Shown: piece after piece, positions 1 through 6,652 of the stretch
Numbering within the stretch: position 1 is the stretch's first letter
How the letters are laid out: every line of letters starts with the position of its first letter
Source of the DNA: Oscillospiraceae bacterium
GTDB taxonomy: Bacteria; Bacillota; Clostridia; Oscillospirales; CAG-272
DNA length: 37,856 bases
Direction of reading: 5' to 3'
Assembly: GCA_015065285.1 (NCBI GenBank)
Contig: SVQP01000019.1
Location: forward strand, 1-37,856
Program-made: the position numbers and the translations under genes
Notes under the pieces: generated by a model
Database searches by the model: none
What the model saw: the letters and a program-made list of their open reading frames with translations, nothing else
What the model was told of the DNA's origin: nothing

Positions 1-4
1 GTTT

Positions 5-12
5 CTCCTTTT
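5..12 (-). promoter_or_regulatory. Ribosome binding site of a gene beyond the left edge
   Basis: Read on the minus strand, AAAAGGAG followed by AAAC runs off the window. It is a good Shine-Dalgarno sequence for a minus-strand gene starting just outside. That gene would lie about 80 bases downstream of the surface-protein gene at 85-900 and may belong to the same c-di-GMP-controlled unit. An 8-bp imperfect stem (CTTGCGGG / CCTGCGAG) lies between them without a clear U-tract. Confidence 0.4.
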
Positions 13-84
13 AAATTAAAAAGTTACTTATTTATGTATTATTCTCGCAGGCAGTGGATTCCCGCAAGTAATAACCATCAAACA

Positions 85-900
85 TTAGGGTTGGGTTTCG
101 GTCTGACCTTGGGTCTCACCTTGGGTCTGACCCGCGGTCTCATCCTCGATTTCGATCATGGACATGGTCATATCCACCTTGAAGGTGCCCTCGATCAAAT
201 CGTCGGTGCATTCGGGGTCATCGCCCTCGATCCAGATGACGACTGTGAACTTGGTCATGTCGCCCGGCTTGAAGCCGCTGATCTGCTGCCTTGTGATAAT
301 TGCATTGTCGCCCTCGGTCATGAACGGGGTGGTGTAGCCGTATTCCGCGATGGTATATTCATCGAACGGGCAAACCGGCTCGGCGCCACCGTCCGCTGCC
401 TTGGTTGCATACACCGTTTTCTCTCCGTTGACGTACAGCGCAAGTCTGATTGCCCGGTCGAGATTGTTGGTGATGTTGGACGCGGTCAGCACGTATTCAT
501 ACGTCATGGGCTTTGCGCCGTTGTTCATGACGTAATAGGTGTACGCGATGTAGTCGTCACCGCTGTGTGCACCGTCTACGTTTTCCAGTCCATCCGGCAG
601 GTGCTGGTCAATACAAATGTTTGTGATGCGCTCATTGGTCTTGGCATTCAGCTTGGTGGTCAGCGAGCTGAAATCGGGCGTTTCGGAAAGGATCAGCGAA
701 TACTCGACGTTGTCGAATTTGTTGATCGAGACCGTGTAGGAGCCGGTTTGGTTATACAACGCTGCTGCCACGTACACCAAGGTCATGGCGCACATGCTTG
801 CCGTTAAGCCAATGGAAATGATTTTGCGAATCAGCTTATAGTGAAGAATCTCGGCGCTTCTTCGCAACAGGATATTTGATTTGTTGACGTCAATCGCCAT
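85..900 (-). CDS. Membrane-anchored TasA/SipW-associated-like surface protein
   Basis: This protein of about 271 residues has a short cytoplasmic N-terminus, one hydrophobic segment at roughly residues 26-48, and a predicted extracellular beta-rich domain. It ends in a Gln/Thr/Glu/Gly repeat tail (TQGETQGQTETQP). The stretch with FKPGD, FTVVIW and EGDDPECTDD resembles TasA/camelysin-like proteins often linked to SipW signal peptidases; this is recalled family resemblance, not a search result. The second ATG (at 900) is chosen as start because AAAGGA lies 9 bases upstream, whereas it abuts the ATG at 909. The gene follows the EAL-like gene by 77 bases on the same strand, so it is probably under the same c-di-GMP riboswitch. 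Its role is inferred as an envelope or matrix component; it has no enzymatic motif and no signal-peptidase partner is in the window. Confidence 0.7.
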   Translation of the reverse strand: MAIDVNKSNILLRRSAEILHYKLIRKIISIGLTASMCAMTLVYVAAALYNQTGSYTVSINKFDNVEYSLILSETPDFSSLTTKLNAKTNERITNICIDQHLPDGLENVDGAHSGDDYIAYTYYVMNNGAKPMTYEYVLTASNITNNLDRAIRLALYVNGEKTVYATKAADGGAEPVCPFDEYTIAEYGYTTPFMTEGDNAIITRQQISGFKPGDMTKFTVVIWIEGDDPECTDDLIEGTFKVDMTMSMIEIEDETAGQTQGETQGQTETQP

Positions 901-977
901 TGGATTCATTCCTTTCGTGTTGGGTTTTGGAGGGAAACGGGGCGTCGTGGGCGCCGCCCCCTACCAAAGGAGCAGGG

Positions 978-2123
978 TTATACGAGCGGGGGTAGTTCCT
1001 TTGTCAAGACGATCTCCGCAGGAGCATCATCGTCCGCAGGGGTTTGTTCGGGGTTCGGATCCTCGGGGACGTCGGTCCCTACAGGGGCATTTTCCTCGGG
1101 GTTCGGATCCTCGGGGTTCGGACCGTCGGGGACGCCGGTCCCTACAGAGGTATTTTCCTCGGGGTTCGGATCCTCGGAGACGTCGGTCTCTACGGGAGCA
1201 TTTTCCTCGGGGTTCGGATCCTCGGGGACATCGGTCTCCACAGGGGCGTTTTCCTCGGGGACGTCGGTCTCCACAGGGGCATTTTCCTCGGTGGGGGTCT
1301 CGATGTCTGCTTCTTCCTTATATGCCTGCATGGTTTCCGCCAGCAGGTCGCCGCGCTCGCGTGCGATTTCGTCCAGCATGTACTGTACGTTATAAGTAGC
1401 GGGGGTGGGGGTGATCATGCCCGAGCAGCCAAGTCTTTCCAAGCCTGCTGCAATGGCATCCTCATCTGCGCCGATGCCGGTGACCAGCACCTTAAGCGAG
1501 ATGGATCTTAAATAGGTGACAAGGGCTGCGGCATTGACTGCCTCTTCCTCATCGCGGAAGCTCTGTGCCACCGACTCGTGCGTTTGCACCATGTCCAGCG
1601 GCAGGCTTGCCAATCTGATCACGGGGTAGTTTTCGCTGCCCACGCCTGTCAGCATGCATCTGACGCCTGCGTTCTTGGCACCGTTGATGGCTGCCTTGAG
1701 CACCTCGGTATCCAGATAAATGGCTTCGGGTGGGAACTCCAGCATCAGCTTATCGCGATATTTGAACTCCTCTGCCTCGAACACGGTTCTCAGCGTGGCT
1801 TCCATATCGGCTTTTTCGATGAACTTGAGCGGAATGTGGATCGAATACCAATCCATATCCTGCTCGGCTGCTACCAGCTCGGTGATCTCTCTGCAGATCT
1901 GCGTCAGTGCCCACATGGCAACTGCAATGCACTGGTTGGAGCGGTTGGCGGTGGGCTGATACTGCGAGGCATTCAAATCTCCCAAGGAGACACTGCGCAC
2001 CAGCACCTCGGTTTTATACGCCTTGGTTCTTGCGGTGGAAATGACGTCGCGTACCTCGGTATAAAACAGCTCCAGAGGGGTGATATTCATGGCGAGCATT
2101 TGCTCTATTTGCGCTTCATGCAT
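978..2123 (-). CDS. Degenerate EAL-domain protein with acidic Pro-rich repeat tail
   Basis: This 381-residue protein follows the order of an EAL (c-di-GMP phosphodiesterase) domain at about residues 35-245. It has EVLVR (39-43) at the EAL motif and LMLEF (127-131) with a conserved Glu. TGVGS (159-163) stands where DDFG is expected, LPLDMVQTH (174-182) where the family has LPVDxxKID, and LKVLVTGIGADE (210-221) where it has LKVVAEGVET. The metal-binding Asp pair, the Lys and the last Glu are therefore lost, so it is unlikely to hydrolyse c-di-GMP but could bind it. The tail (about 279-365) is an acidic 16-residue repeat of the type EENAPVETDVPEDPNP. No signal peptide is seen. The start is the ATG at 2123, 8 bases after GGGAGGAG; the open frame upstream is riboswitch leader. 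Confidence 0.75.
   Translation of the reverse strand: MHEAQIEQMLAMNITPLELFYTEVRDVISTARTKAYKTEVLVRSVSLGDLNASQYQPTANRSNQCIAVAMWALTQICREITELVAAEQDMDWYSIHIPLKFIEKADMEATLRTVFEAEEFKYRDKLMLEFPPEAIYLDTEVLKAAINGAKNAGVRCMLTGVGSENYPVIRLASLPLDMVQTHESVAQSFRDEEEAVNAAALVTYLRSISLKVLVTGIGADEDAIAAGLERLGCSGMITPTPATYNVQYMLDEIARERGDLLAETMQAYKEEADIETPTEENAPVETDVPEENAPVETDVPEDPNPEENAPVETDVSEDPNPEENTSVGTGVPDGPNPEDPNPEENAPVGTDVPEDPNPEQTPADDDAPAEIVLTKELPPLV
1044..1289 (-). repeat. In-frame 48-bp tandem repeats in the EAL-like gene
   Basis: About five imperfect copies of a 48-base unit encode EENAPVETDVPEDPNP-like blocks. Copies differ by short deletions of 15 bases and by substitutions such as Glu to Gly (VETDV to VGTDV). 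The period is a multiple of three, so copy-number changes keep the reading frame. The array gives an acidic, probably unstructured tail. Confidence 0.8.
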
Positions 2124-2146
2124 GCTCTTCACTCCTCCCGAGAAAT

Positions 2147-2212
2147 AAAAAATCGCCAGCTTGCACGCGGGTTTTCGGTTTTTCTTTTCCGATCCCTTTT
2201 CATGCAACTGGC
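2147..2212 (-). terminator. Riboswitch expression platform: intrinsic terminator
   Basis: On the minus strand GCCAGTTGCA (the last bases of the riboswitch) can pair with downstream TGCAAGCTGGC. Inner helices are CGG/CCG and GGG/CCC, and the hairpin is followed by ATTTTTTATTT. The 5' arm is also needed for riboswitch P1, so ligand binding and termination should be mutually exclusive. This predicts that c-di-GMP turns the operon on; the direction is inference. Confidence 0.75.
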
Positions 2213-2273
2213 TGCCACGGTTTTGCCCAAGGCCCTTTAGCTTTGCGTCACAAGTTTTCACTTGCTTTGCCCT
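2203..2273 (-). promoter_or_regulatory. Cyclic di-GMP class I (GEMM) riboswitch
   Basis: The minus strand shows the conserved GEMM order: GGGCAAAGC, then a helix AAGU-GAAA-ACUU closed by a GNRA tetraloop, then GACGCAAAGCUA, then GGGCCU, and finally GGCAGCCAGUUGC containing the tetraloop receptor. It starts about 11 bases after the predicted transcription start and ends in the arm of the terminator at 2147-2212. It lies directly upstream of a degenerate EAL-domain gene, a biologically coherent target. Confidence 0.9.
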
Positions 2274-2290
2274 TCTTCATCAGTATGTTT

Positions 2291-2319
2291 ATTATACAGA
2301 TTTTTGATCGCATTGTCAA
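2291..2319 (-). promoter_or_regulatory. Promoter of the c-di-GMP riboswitch operon
   Basis: On the minus strand TTGACA (2314-2319) and TATAAT (2291-2296) are separated by exactly 17 bases, a consensus sigma-A promoter. Transcription should begin near 2284, leaving a leader of about 160 bases that holds the riboswitch. Confidence 0.85.
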
Positions 2320-2453
2320 GAGATTTTGAATTTTTTTTGATTTATCTAAGTAAAATCTTGCAATTTTGTCAGATTGCACAAGGGTTGCAGGGGGACTTTG
2401 GGTATTATTTTAGGTATGTTGGTGCGACTTTTTGTCGTAGTGAGGCAAGAACG

Positions 2454-2680
2454 CGCTCAAGCCTCCCTCCGGGAGGGAGGTGGCATTTTGCAAATTGATG
2501 GCATAGGAGCGTTTCGGTCTGCAAAATGACGGTAGGAGAATGCGGGCAAAAGAGTGTGGTTGAGTACTCGGGGCAATGCGCTCCGTCCTTGTTACTCCCG
2601 CAGGCTCCCCCCTGGCGAATATTGTATTTTTAAGGTCGCCTTCCCCCCTCCCGGAGGGGGGCTTTTTGCGCATCCCACTT
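2454..2680. repeat. GC-rich palindromic repeat remnants
   Basis: Two short inverted motifs of the CCTCCC / GGGAGG type (near 2461-2482 and 2643-2662) flank non-coding sequence. The same motif family recurs at 37655-37675, where it is followed by GGCAAATGC-type sequence on the complementary strand. Open frames across this stretch have low-complexity, unfamiliar translations and are not called as genes. Confidence 0.5.
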
Positions 2681-2941
2681 TGTGTCATCCTGAGCGGAGC
2701 GCGGACACCGCGTTGTGGTGTCCGCGCGCAGTCGAACCCGAAGGGCGCGCGCAGCGCGGGATCTGGGAAACGGTTTACGATACGCGAAAGAGCCTCCCCT
2801 TCAGGGGAGGGGGACCGCAGCGGAGCGACGCGTTGTGTCGCGTAGCGGTTGCGGTGGAGGGGTTGCCTCCCCTTCAGGGGAGGGGGACCGCAGCGGAGCG
2901 GCGCGTTGTGCCGCTTCGCGGTTGCGGTGGAGGGGTTGCCG
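2681..2941 (+). repeat. Dispersed intergenic repeat, left copy, with tandem 73-bp unit
   Basis: The element begins TGTGTCATCCTGAGCGGAGC and holds GC-rich hairpins. It ends in two tandem copies of a 73-base unit (2792-2864 and 2865-2938) that start GCCTCCCC and end GGAGGGGTTG. Nearly the same sequence occurs in reverse orientation at 37655-37856, with one copy of the 73-base unit. It resembles non-coding repeats common in Clostridia draft genomes; no transposase is associated. Confidence 0.8.
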
Positions 2942-3018
2942 CAGGTCGTCACGCTTCGACTGCGTTCGACATACACTATGCGTGAGCGTATGCTCAATCT
3001 TGTACAGGAGGATTTATC

Positions 3019-3297
3019 ATGTACGCACCTAAAAGCAGCGCGGGGCACGGCAGAGAGCGCGCCCCTTATGCCGCGCTGCGTCAATCTCAAAATCACTTGG
3101 ACTGCGGCTGTGCAGATGCCCCCGTGGCAAGCTACCCTGCCCCTGCTCCTTCTTGCCTGCAAGGCTATCCGCTTGCCATGGTTTACGCGCCCGCGCAGCC
3201 CTTTGAGGGCATTTACGACCGTGATGCGTGGCTGGCGCGCGGCACCATCTTCAAAGCCCTTGATTTTCCCTTCAAGGGCGCGGGGAAAGGACGGTGA
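3019..3297 (+). CDS. cotJA: Spore coat-associated protein CotJA
   Basis: This 92-residue protein has the CotJA features: a Pro/Ala-rich first half, then PLAMVYAPAQPFEGIYD and a conserved RGTIFKALDFPF near the C-terminus. CotJA proteins are small inner-coat components made in the mother cell and work with CotJB and CotJC. The start follows AGGAGG by 8 bases. It is the first gene of a tight plus-strand operon. CATACACT at 2970-2977 resembles a sigma-E -10 element, as expected for a sporulation gene, but no clear sigma-E -35 sequence is visible. The gene sits directly after a repeat element. Confidence 0.85.
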   Translation: MYAPKSSAGHGRERAPYAALRQSQNHLDCGCADAPVASYPAPAPSCLQGYPLAMVYAPAQPFEGIYDRDAWLARGTIFKALDFPFKGAGKGR

Positions 3298-3302
3298 GCG
3301 CA

Positions 3303-3563
3303 ATGGAGCAGAATCAAAGCATGGAAACCTTATATGCAAAGCTGCAAAAGCTGGATTTTGCCATTGTGGAGCTTGCCTTGTACCTTGACAGCTATCCCGA
3401 CAATGCCGCGGCGCTGGACTACTACCAAAAGCTGATTGCCGAGCGCGAGGCTGTCTCTACAGCATATGCCATGGGCGGTTGCCCGATGACCATTCTGGAC
3501 AACAAAAACCCCAACCTTTGGGAGTGGGGACAGCGCTCTTGGCCCTGGCAAAACGACGTGTAA
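3303..3563 (+). CDS. cotJB: Spore coat protein CotJB
   Basis: This 86-residue protein has the CotJB-type helical N-terminus (LQKLDFAIVELALYLDSYPD), the YYQKLIAEREA segment, and a C-terminus rich in Trp and Pro (WEWGQRSWPWQNDV). CotJB is assembled with CotJC in the inner coat. The ATG at 3303 is preferred; a GTG at 3294 would overlap the cotJA stop as GTGA but lies only 2 bases from the AAAGGA ribosome site. The next gene starts 12 bases after the stop. Confidence 0.85.
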   Translation: MEQNQSMETLYAKLQKLDFAIVELALYLDSYPDNAAALDYYQKLIAEREAVSTAYAMGGCPMTILDNKNPNLWEWGQRSWPWQNDV

Positions 3564-3575
3564 GGAGGACGCATT

Positions 3576-4172
3576 ATGTGGATCTATGAACGAAAGCTGC
3601 AATATCCCGTGAATATCAAAACGCCCAATCCCAAGCTGGCGACAGCCATCATCAGTCAGCTTGGCGGTCCTGACGGTGAGCTGGGGGCTTCCTTGCGCTA
3701 TCTCAATCAGAGATACAGCATGCCCGACAAGCAGATCATCGGCACGCTGACCGATATTGGCACCGAGGAGCTGGCGCATATGGAGATGATCGCTTCGATC
3801 GTTTACCAGCTGACGCGCAATCTCTCGGAAAAAGAGGTGGCGCAAAGCCCCTTTGCCTCGTATTTTGTGGATCACACCACGGGCGTTTACCCCGTCAGCG
3901 CGGCAGGCGTGCCCTTTGACACCAAGTATCTGGCGGTCAAGGGTGATCCCATTGCCGATCTGAACGAGGATCTGGCTGCCGAGCAAAAGGCGAGGGTGAC
4001 TTACGACAATATTCTGCGTCTGGCGGACGATCCCGACGTCAAGGACGTCATTCGCTTCTTGCGTCAGCGCGAGCTTGTGCACTACCAGCGCTTTGCCGAG
4101 GCGCTCAACAAAACGCGCGATTCTCTGGATGCAAAAAATTATTACGCCACCAACCCGGCGTTTGACAAATAA
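3576..4172 (+). CDS. cotJC: CotJC manganese catalase-like spore coat protein
   Basis: This 198-residue ferritin-like four-helix protein belongs to the Mn-catalase family. The expected dimanganese ligands are all visible: E35 (in GELGA), E65 and H68 (in EELAHME), E136 (in AAEQKAR) and H169 with E166 (in RELVHYQ). An intact site suggests that it could break down hydrogen peroxide in the spore coat, though the family is mainly known as structural. The start follows AAGGAGG by 8 bases. It ends the cotJ operon, followed within 5 bases by a bidirectional terminator. Confidence 0.92.
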   Translation: MWIYERKLQYPVNIKTPNPKLATAIISQLGGPDGELGASLRYLNQRYSMPDKQIIGTLTDIGTEELAHMEMIASIVYQLTRNLSEKEVAQSPFASYFVDHTTGVYPVSAAGVPFDTKYLAVKGDPIADLNEDLAAEQKARVTYDNILRLADDPDVKDVIRFLRQRELVHYQRFAEALNKTRDSLDAKNYYATNPAFDK

Positions 4173-4176
4173 AAAA

Positions 4177-4200
4177 AGGGGCTGAGTCAAATCAGCCCCT
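4177..4200. terminator. Bidirectional terminator between cotJC and the HAD gene
   Basis: A perfect 9-bp stem (AGGGGCTGA / TCAGCCCCT) with a 6-base loop is followed by GATTTTT on the plus strand and TTTTTT on the minus strand. It can end both the cotJ operon and the long minus-strand run that finishes with the HAD gene. Confidence 0.85.
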
Positions 4201-4257
4201 GATTTTTGCGGCAGATCACGGTCGGATCACATTGCATTTGGCAAAAAATATCATTTA

Positions 4258-5112
4258 TTATATATAATACTGCTCCAGATATGCCACGACCTCAGGCATG
4301 ATGCCCTTGGCGTGGTGGCAAAGCGTGGCATTGCACAGCGCCTTAACCTCGTCGATGGCATTCTCGGGGCAAAACGCAAGGTCTGCTGCCCCCAGCATGG
4401 CAAGGTCGTTTTCCTGATCTCCGCAGGCAACGACGGTCAGTTCCCTGCCCGTTCTGTCCTGATACAGCCGCTTGAGCGTTTGAATGCCCGATCCCTTGGT
4501 GCAGCCCTTGACGGTCAGCTCCAAAAAACGCGACCCCGAGGCGGCAAAATCAAAGCGGTCGCCAAAGCGCGCGATCAGGTGCGGACGAATGCTTGTCAGC
4601 AGCTCAAAATCACCGCGAAGCACCAGCTTGAACCACTGCTCGGCAGGATTATGCGCCGCCCACTCGCAAATGGGCAGGACGTGCGGGAAATCCAAGGGAT
4701 TGCGCGCGATCTCACGCGCAATATCGACACCGATGCCGTCCGACATAAATCCGTCGGGTGTGACCACGCGGATGCCCACGTCTGGCGCAAGCTCTCTTGC
4801 GTATGCTGCCACGGCAAGCACGTCGGCTGTGGGCATGCTGACGGGGTACATTCTCTTTCCTGTGGAGAAATCCATGAGATACGAGCCGTTGCACACCACG
4901 GCAGGCAGCGTGCAAAGCTTGCCCGATTCGGGGAGAGCGCGCGCAATATTTTTGTGCATGCGCCCCGTTCCGTAGGTAAAATGACCGCCCCGCGCGCAGA
5001 AATCGGCAATTGCACGCAGATTGGCATCCGGCACTTGTGCACCGGGGCCGAAGAAGGTGCCGTCCAGATCGGTGACGATGGCGATATGTTCAAAGTCTTT
5101 GTCAGTCTTCAC
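4258..5112 (-). CDS. HAD-superfamily Cof-type phosphatase
   Basis: This 284-residue soluble protein has the class IIB HAD architecture. Motif I is TDLDGTF with D15 and D17. The cap domain is in the middle. A KGSG segment carries the conserved Lys, and the final acid motif is GDQENDLAML near residue 235. Such enzymes dephosphorylate sugar phosphates, FMN or similar metabolites; the substrate cannot be told from the sequence. The start is a GTG at 5112 that overlaps the rluD end by 11 bases with GGAG upstream, so translation is likely coupled to rluD. It is the last gene of the minus-strand run and is followed by a strong terminator. Confidence 0.85.
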   Translation of the reverse strand: MKTDKDFEHIAIVTDLDGTFFGPGAQVPDANLRAIADFCARGGHFTYGTGRMHKNIARALPESGKLCTLPAVVCNGSYLMDFSTGKRMYPVSMPTADVLAVAAYARELAPDVGIRVVTPDGFMSDGIGVDIAREIARNPLDFPHVLPICEWAAHNPAEQWFKLVLRGDFELLTSIRPHLIARFGDRFDFAASGSRFLELTVKGCTKGSGIQTLKRLYQDRTGRELTVVACGDQENDLAMLGAADLAFCPENAIDEVKALCNATLCHHAKGIMPEVVAYLEQYYI

Positions 5113-6079
5113 AGCGCAAAATCTCCAAAAGCTTGGTCATCTCGGGCGGCTCGGGTGCATTAAAATGCATGCGCTCGCCCGTAACAGGGTGGGTCAGGTG
5201 CAGCTCGCAGGCGTGCAGCGTTTGCCCCTTGATCAGGGCTTTATGGCGCGCGCCGAAGGGGGTATGATCCCCACCGTACACCTCATCGCCAAGCAGCGGA
5301 TGCCCCTTGGCTGCCATGTGCACGCGGATCTGGTGCGTTCTGCCGGTTTCCAGTCTGCATTCAATATAGGTAAAGGCATTGCCCCACACCTGTCTGCCCG
5401 AAAAGCGCTGCAGCACACGGTAGTGCGTGATTGCCTCTCTTGCCTCGCGGTCGGGGTCGCGGATGACCGCCATGCGCTTGCGGTCGGTGGGGTGTCTGCC
5501 AATGGGCAGGTCAATCGTGCCCTCATCCTCTTTGATATTTCCCACACACACGGCGCGGTAGATGCGGTGCGCGCTGTGCTGCTTGATCTGCTCTGCCAAA
5601 TGCAGGTGCGCGCGGTCGTTCTTTGCCACCACCAAAAGTCCGCTTGTGTCCTTATCGATGCGGTGCACGATACCGGGACGAAGCACGCCGCCGATGCCCG
5701 AAAGGCTGCCCTTGCAATGGTACAGGAGCGCATTGACCAGCGTGCCGCTCGGGTTGCCGGCTGCGGGGTGCACTACCATGCCCACGGGCTTGTTGATGAC
5801 GATGATATCGCTATCCTCGTACACCACGTCCAAGGGGATATTCTCGGGCAGTGCGCTGTCCGGCTCGGGCTCGGGGCAACGGATCTCGATCTCGTCTCCT
5901 TGCCTGACTTTATAGTTTTTGGAGACCGACGCACCGCAAACCAGCACATCGCCCTCCTCCAGCAATCTGACCGCTGCGGAGCGGGTCAGATCTGCCCGCT
6001 CCGCCAGGTATTTGTCTATTCTCTGCCCTGCGTCCGCAGCTTCAACTCTGCACGTCAGGGTCGTTTTCGGTGTTTCCAT
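5102..6079 (-). CDS. rluD: RluD-family rRNA pseudouridine synthase
   Basis: This 325-residue enzyme makes pseudouridine in 23S rRNA or a related RNA. An S4 RNA-binding domain spans about residues 18-65. The catalytic domain contains NKPVGMVVHP and HRIDKDTSGLLVVAK, with catalytic D142, then RTHQIRVH. The ATG follows GGAGGAG by 5 bases and overlaps the end of lspA by 38 bases. The lspA-rluD order is common in Firmicutes (ylyB in Bacillus). The exact target uridines cannot be assigned. Confidence 0.9.
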   Translation of the reverse strand: METPKTTLTCRVEAADAGQRIDKYLAERADLTRSAAVRLLEEGDVLVCGASVSKNYKVRQGDEIEIRCPEPEPDSALPENIPLDVVYEDSDIIVINKPVGMVVHPAAGNPSGTLVNALLYHCKGSLSGIGGVLRPGIVHRIDKDTSGLLVVAKNDRAHLHLAEQIKQHSAHRIYRAVCVGNIKEDEGTIDLPIGRHPTDRKRMAVIRDPDREAREAITHYRVLQRFSGRQVWGNAFTYIECRLETGRTHQIRVHMAAKGHPLLGDEVYGGDHTPFGARHKALIKGQTLHACELHLTHPVTGERMHFNAPEPPEMTKLLEILRCED

Positions 6080-6599
6080 TTTGCTCCTCCGGCAAGGTCG
6101 CAGCCGCCTGCTTTTTGTTCTTGATCTCGGCTACAAGCGAGAGAATCAGCCACAGCACCATCAGGCAACCGCCAATGGTCACAGCGCAGTCTGCCACGTT
6201 GAAAATCCATTTCCATACGGTGGGGAAAGCACAGAAATTGATAAAGTCTGTTACCACGCCAAGGGTGCAGCGGTCAATCATGTTGCCAATGCCTCCACTG
6301 ATCAGCAGCGTCAGAATAACCTGCATCAGCTTATCCTTGGGTGAGGTTTTGGTCCAGTACACCAGCATTCCGATCATGAACAGAATGCCAACGACCGACA
6401 AAACCATGAACAGCCACGGTGTATCGTCAAACCAACCGAAGATGGCGCCATCGTTTTTGATGTGCGTCCAGTGCAGGACGCCCTCAATGACCGGCACGTC
6501 ACCCTCAAGCGGAATGTGTTGTATCACCAGATATTTGGTCAGCTGGTCTGCCGCGATAATCACGATTGCAACAGCTGCCCACAAAATCAGATACAGCAT
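6042..6599 (-). CDS. lspA: Lipoprotein signal peptidase
   Basis: This 185-residue protein has four hydrophobic segments and is the aspartic protease that removes lipoprotein signal peptides after diacylglyceryl transfer. Motifs are KNDGAIFG, GNMIDR, and the catalytic Asp pair D118 (VVTDFI) and D137 (FNVAD). The C-terminus is a hydrophilic tail of about 30 residues, longer than usual, that overlaps rluD by 38 bases. The start follows AGAAAGGA. At least six lipoproteins encoded in this window would be substrates. Confidence 0.93.
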   Translation of the reverse strand: MLYLILWAAVAIVIIAADQLTKYLVIQHIPLEGDVPVIEGVLHWTHIKNDGAIFGWFDDTPWLFMVLSVVGILFMIGMLVYWTKTSPKDKLMQVILTLLISGGIGNMIDRCTLGVVTDFINFCAFPTVWKWIFNVADCAVTIGGCLMVLWLILSLVAEIKNKKQAAATLPEEQNGNTENDPDVQS

Positions 6600-6619
6600 A
6601 GAGTTTCCTTTCTATCCGC

Positions 6620-6643
6620 AAAAGGGGCGATTACGCCCCTTTT
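6620..6643 (-). terminator. Possible terminator between ileS and lspA
   Basis: A 10-bp stem AAAAGGGGCG / CGCCCCTTTT with a four-base loop lies between ileS and lspA. The T-run is within the stem and is short, so termination may be partial. It could lower lspA expression relative to ileS. Confidence 0.6.
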
Positions 6644-6652
6644 CGATGATAA

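Noticed and set aside
1044-1289. CRISPR-like array
   Set aside because: The repeats are contiguous without spacers and in frame inside a coding region.
2124-2261. Longer start of the EAL-like gene at 2261
   Set aside because: The extra 46 codons translate the riboswitch and its terminator; the strong ribosome site is at the ATG of 2123.
2410-3339. 309-codon open frame on the minus strand
   Set aside because: It translates the dispersed repeat and runs antisense into cotJA and the start of cotJB. The protein is Arg/Pro-rich low complexity.
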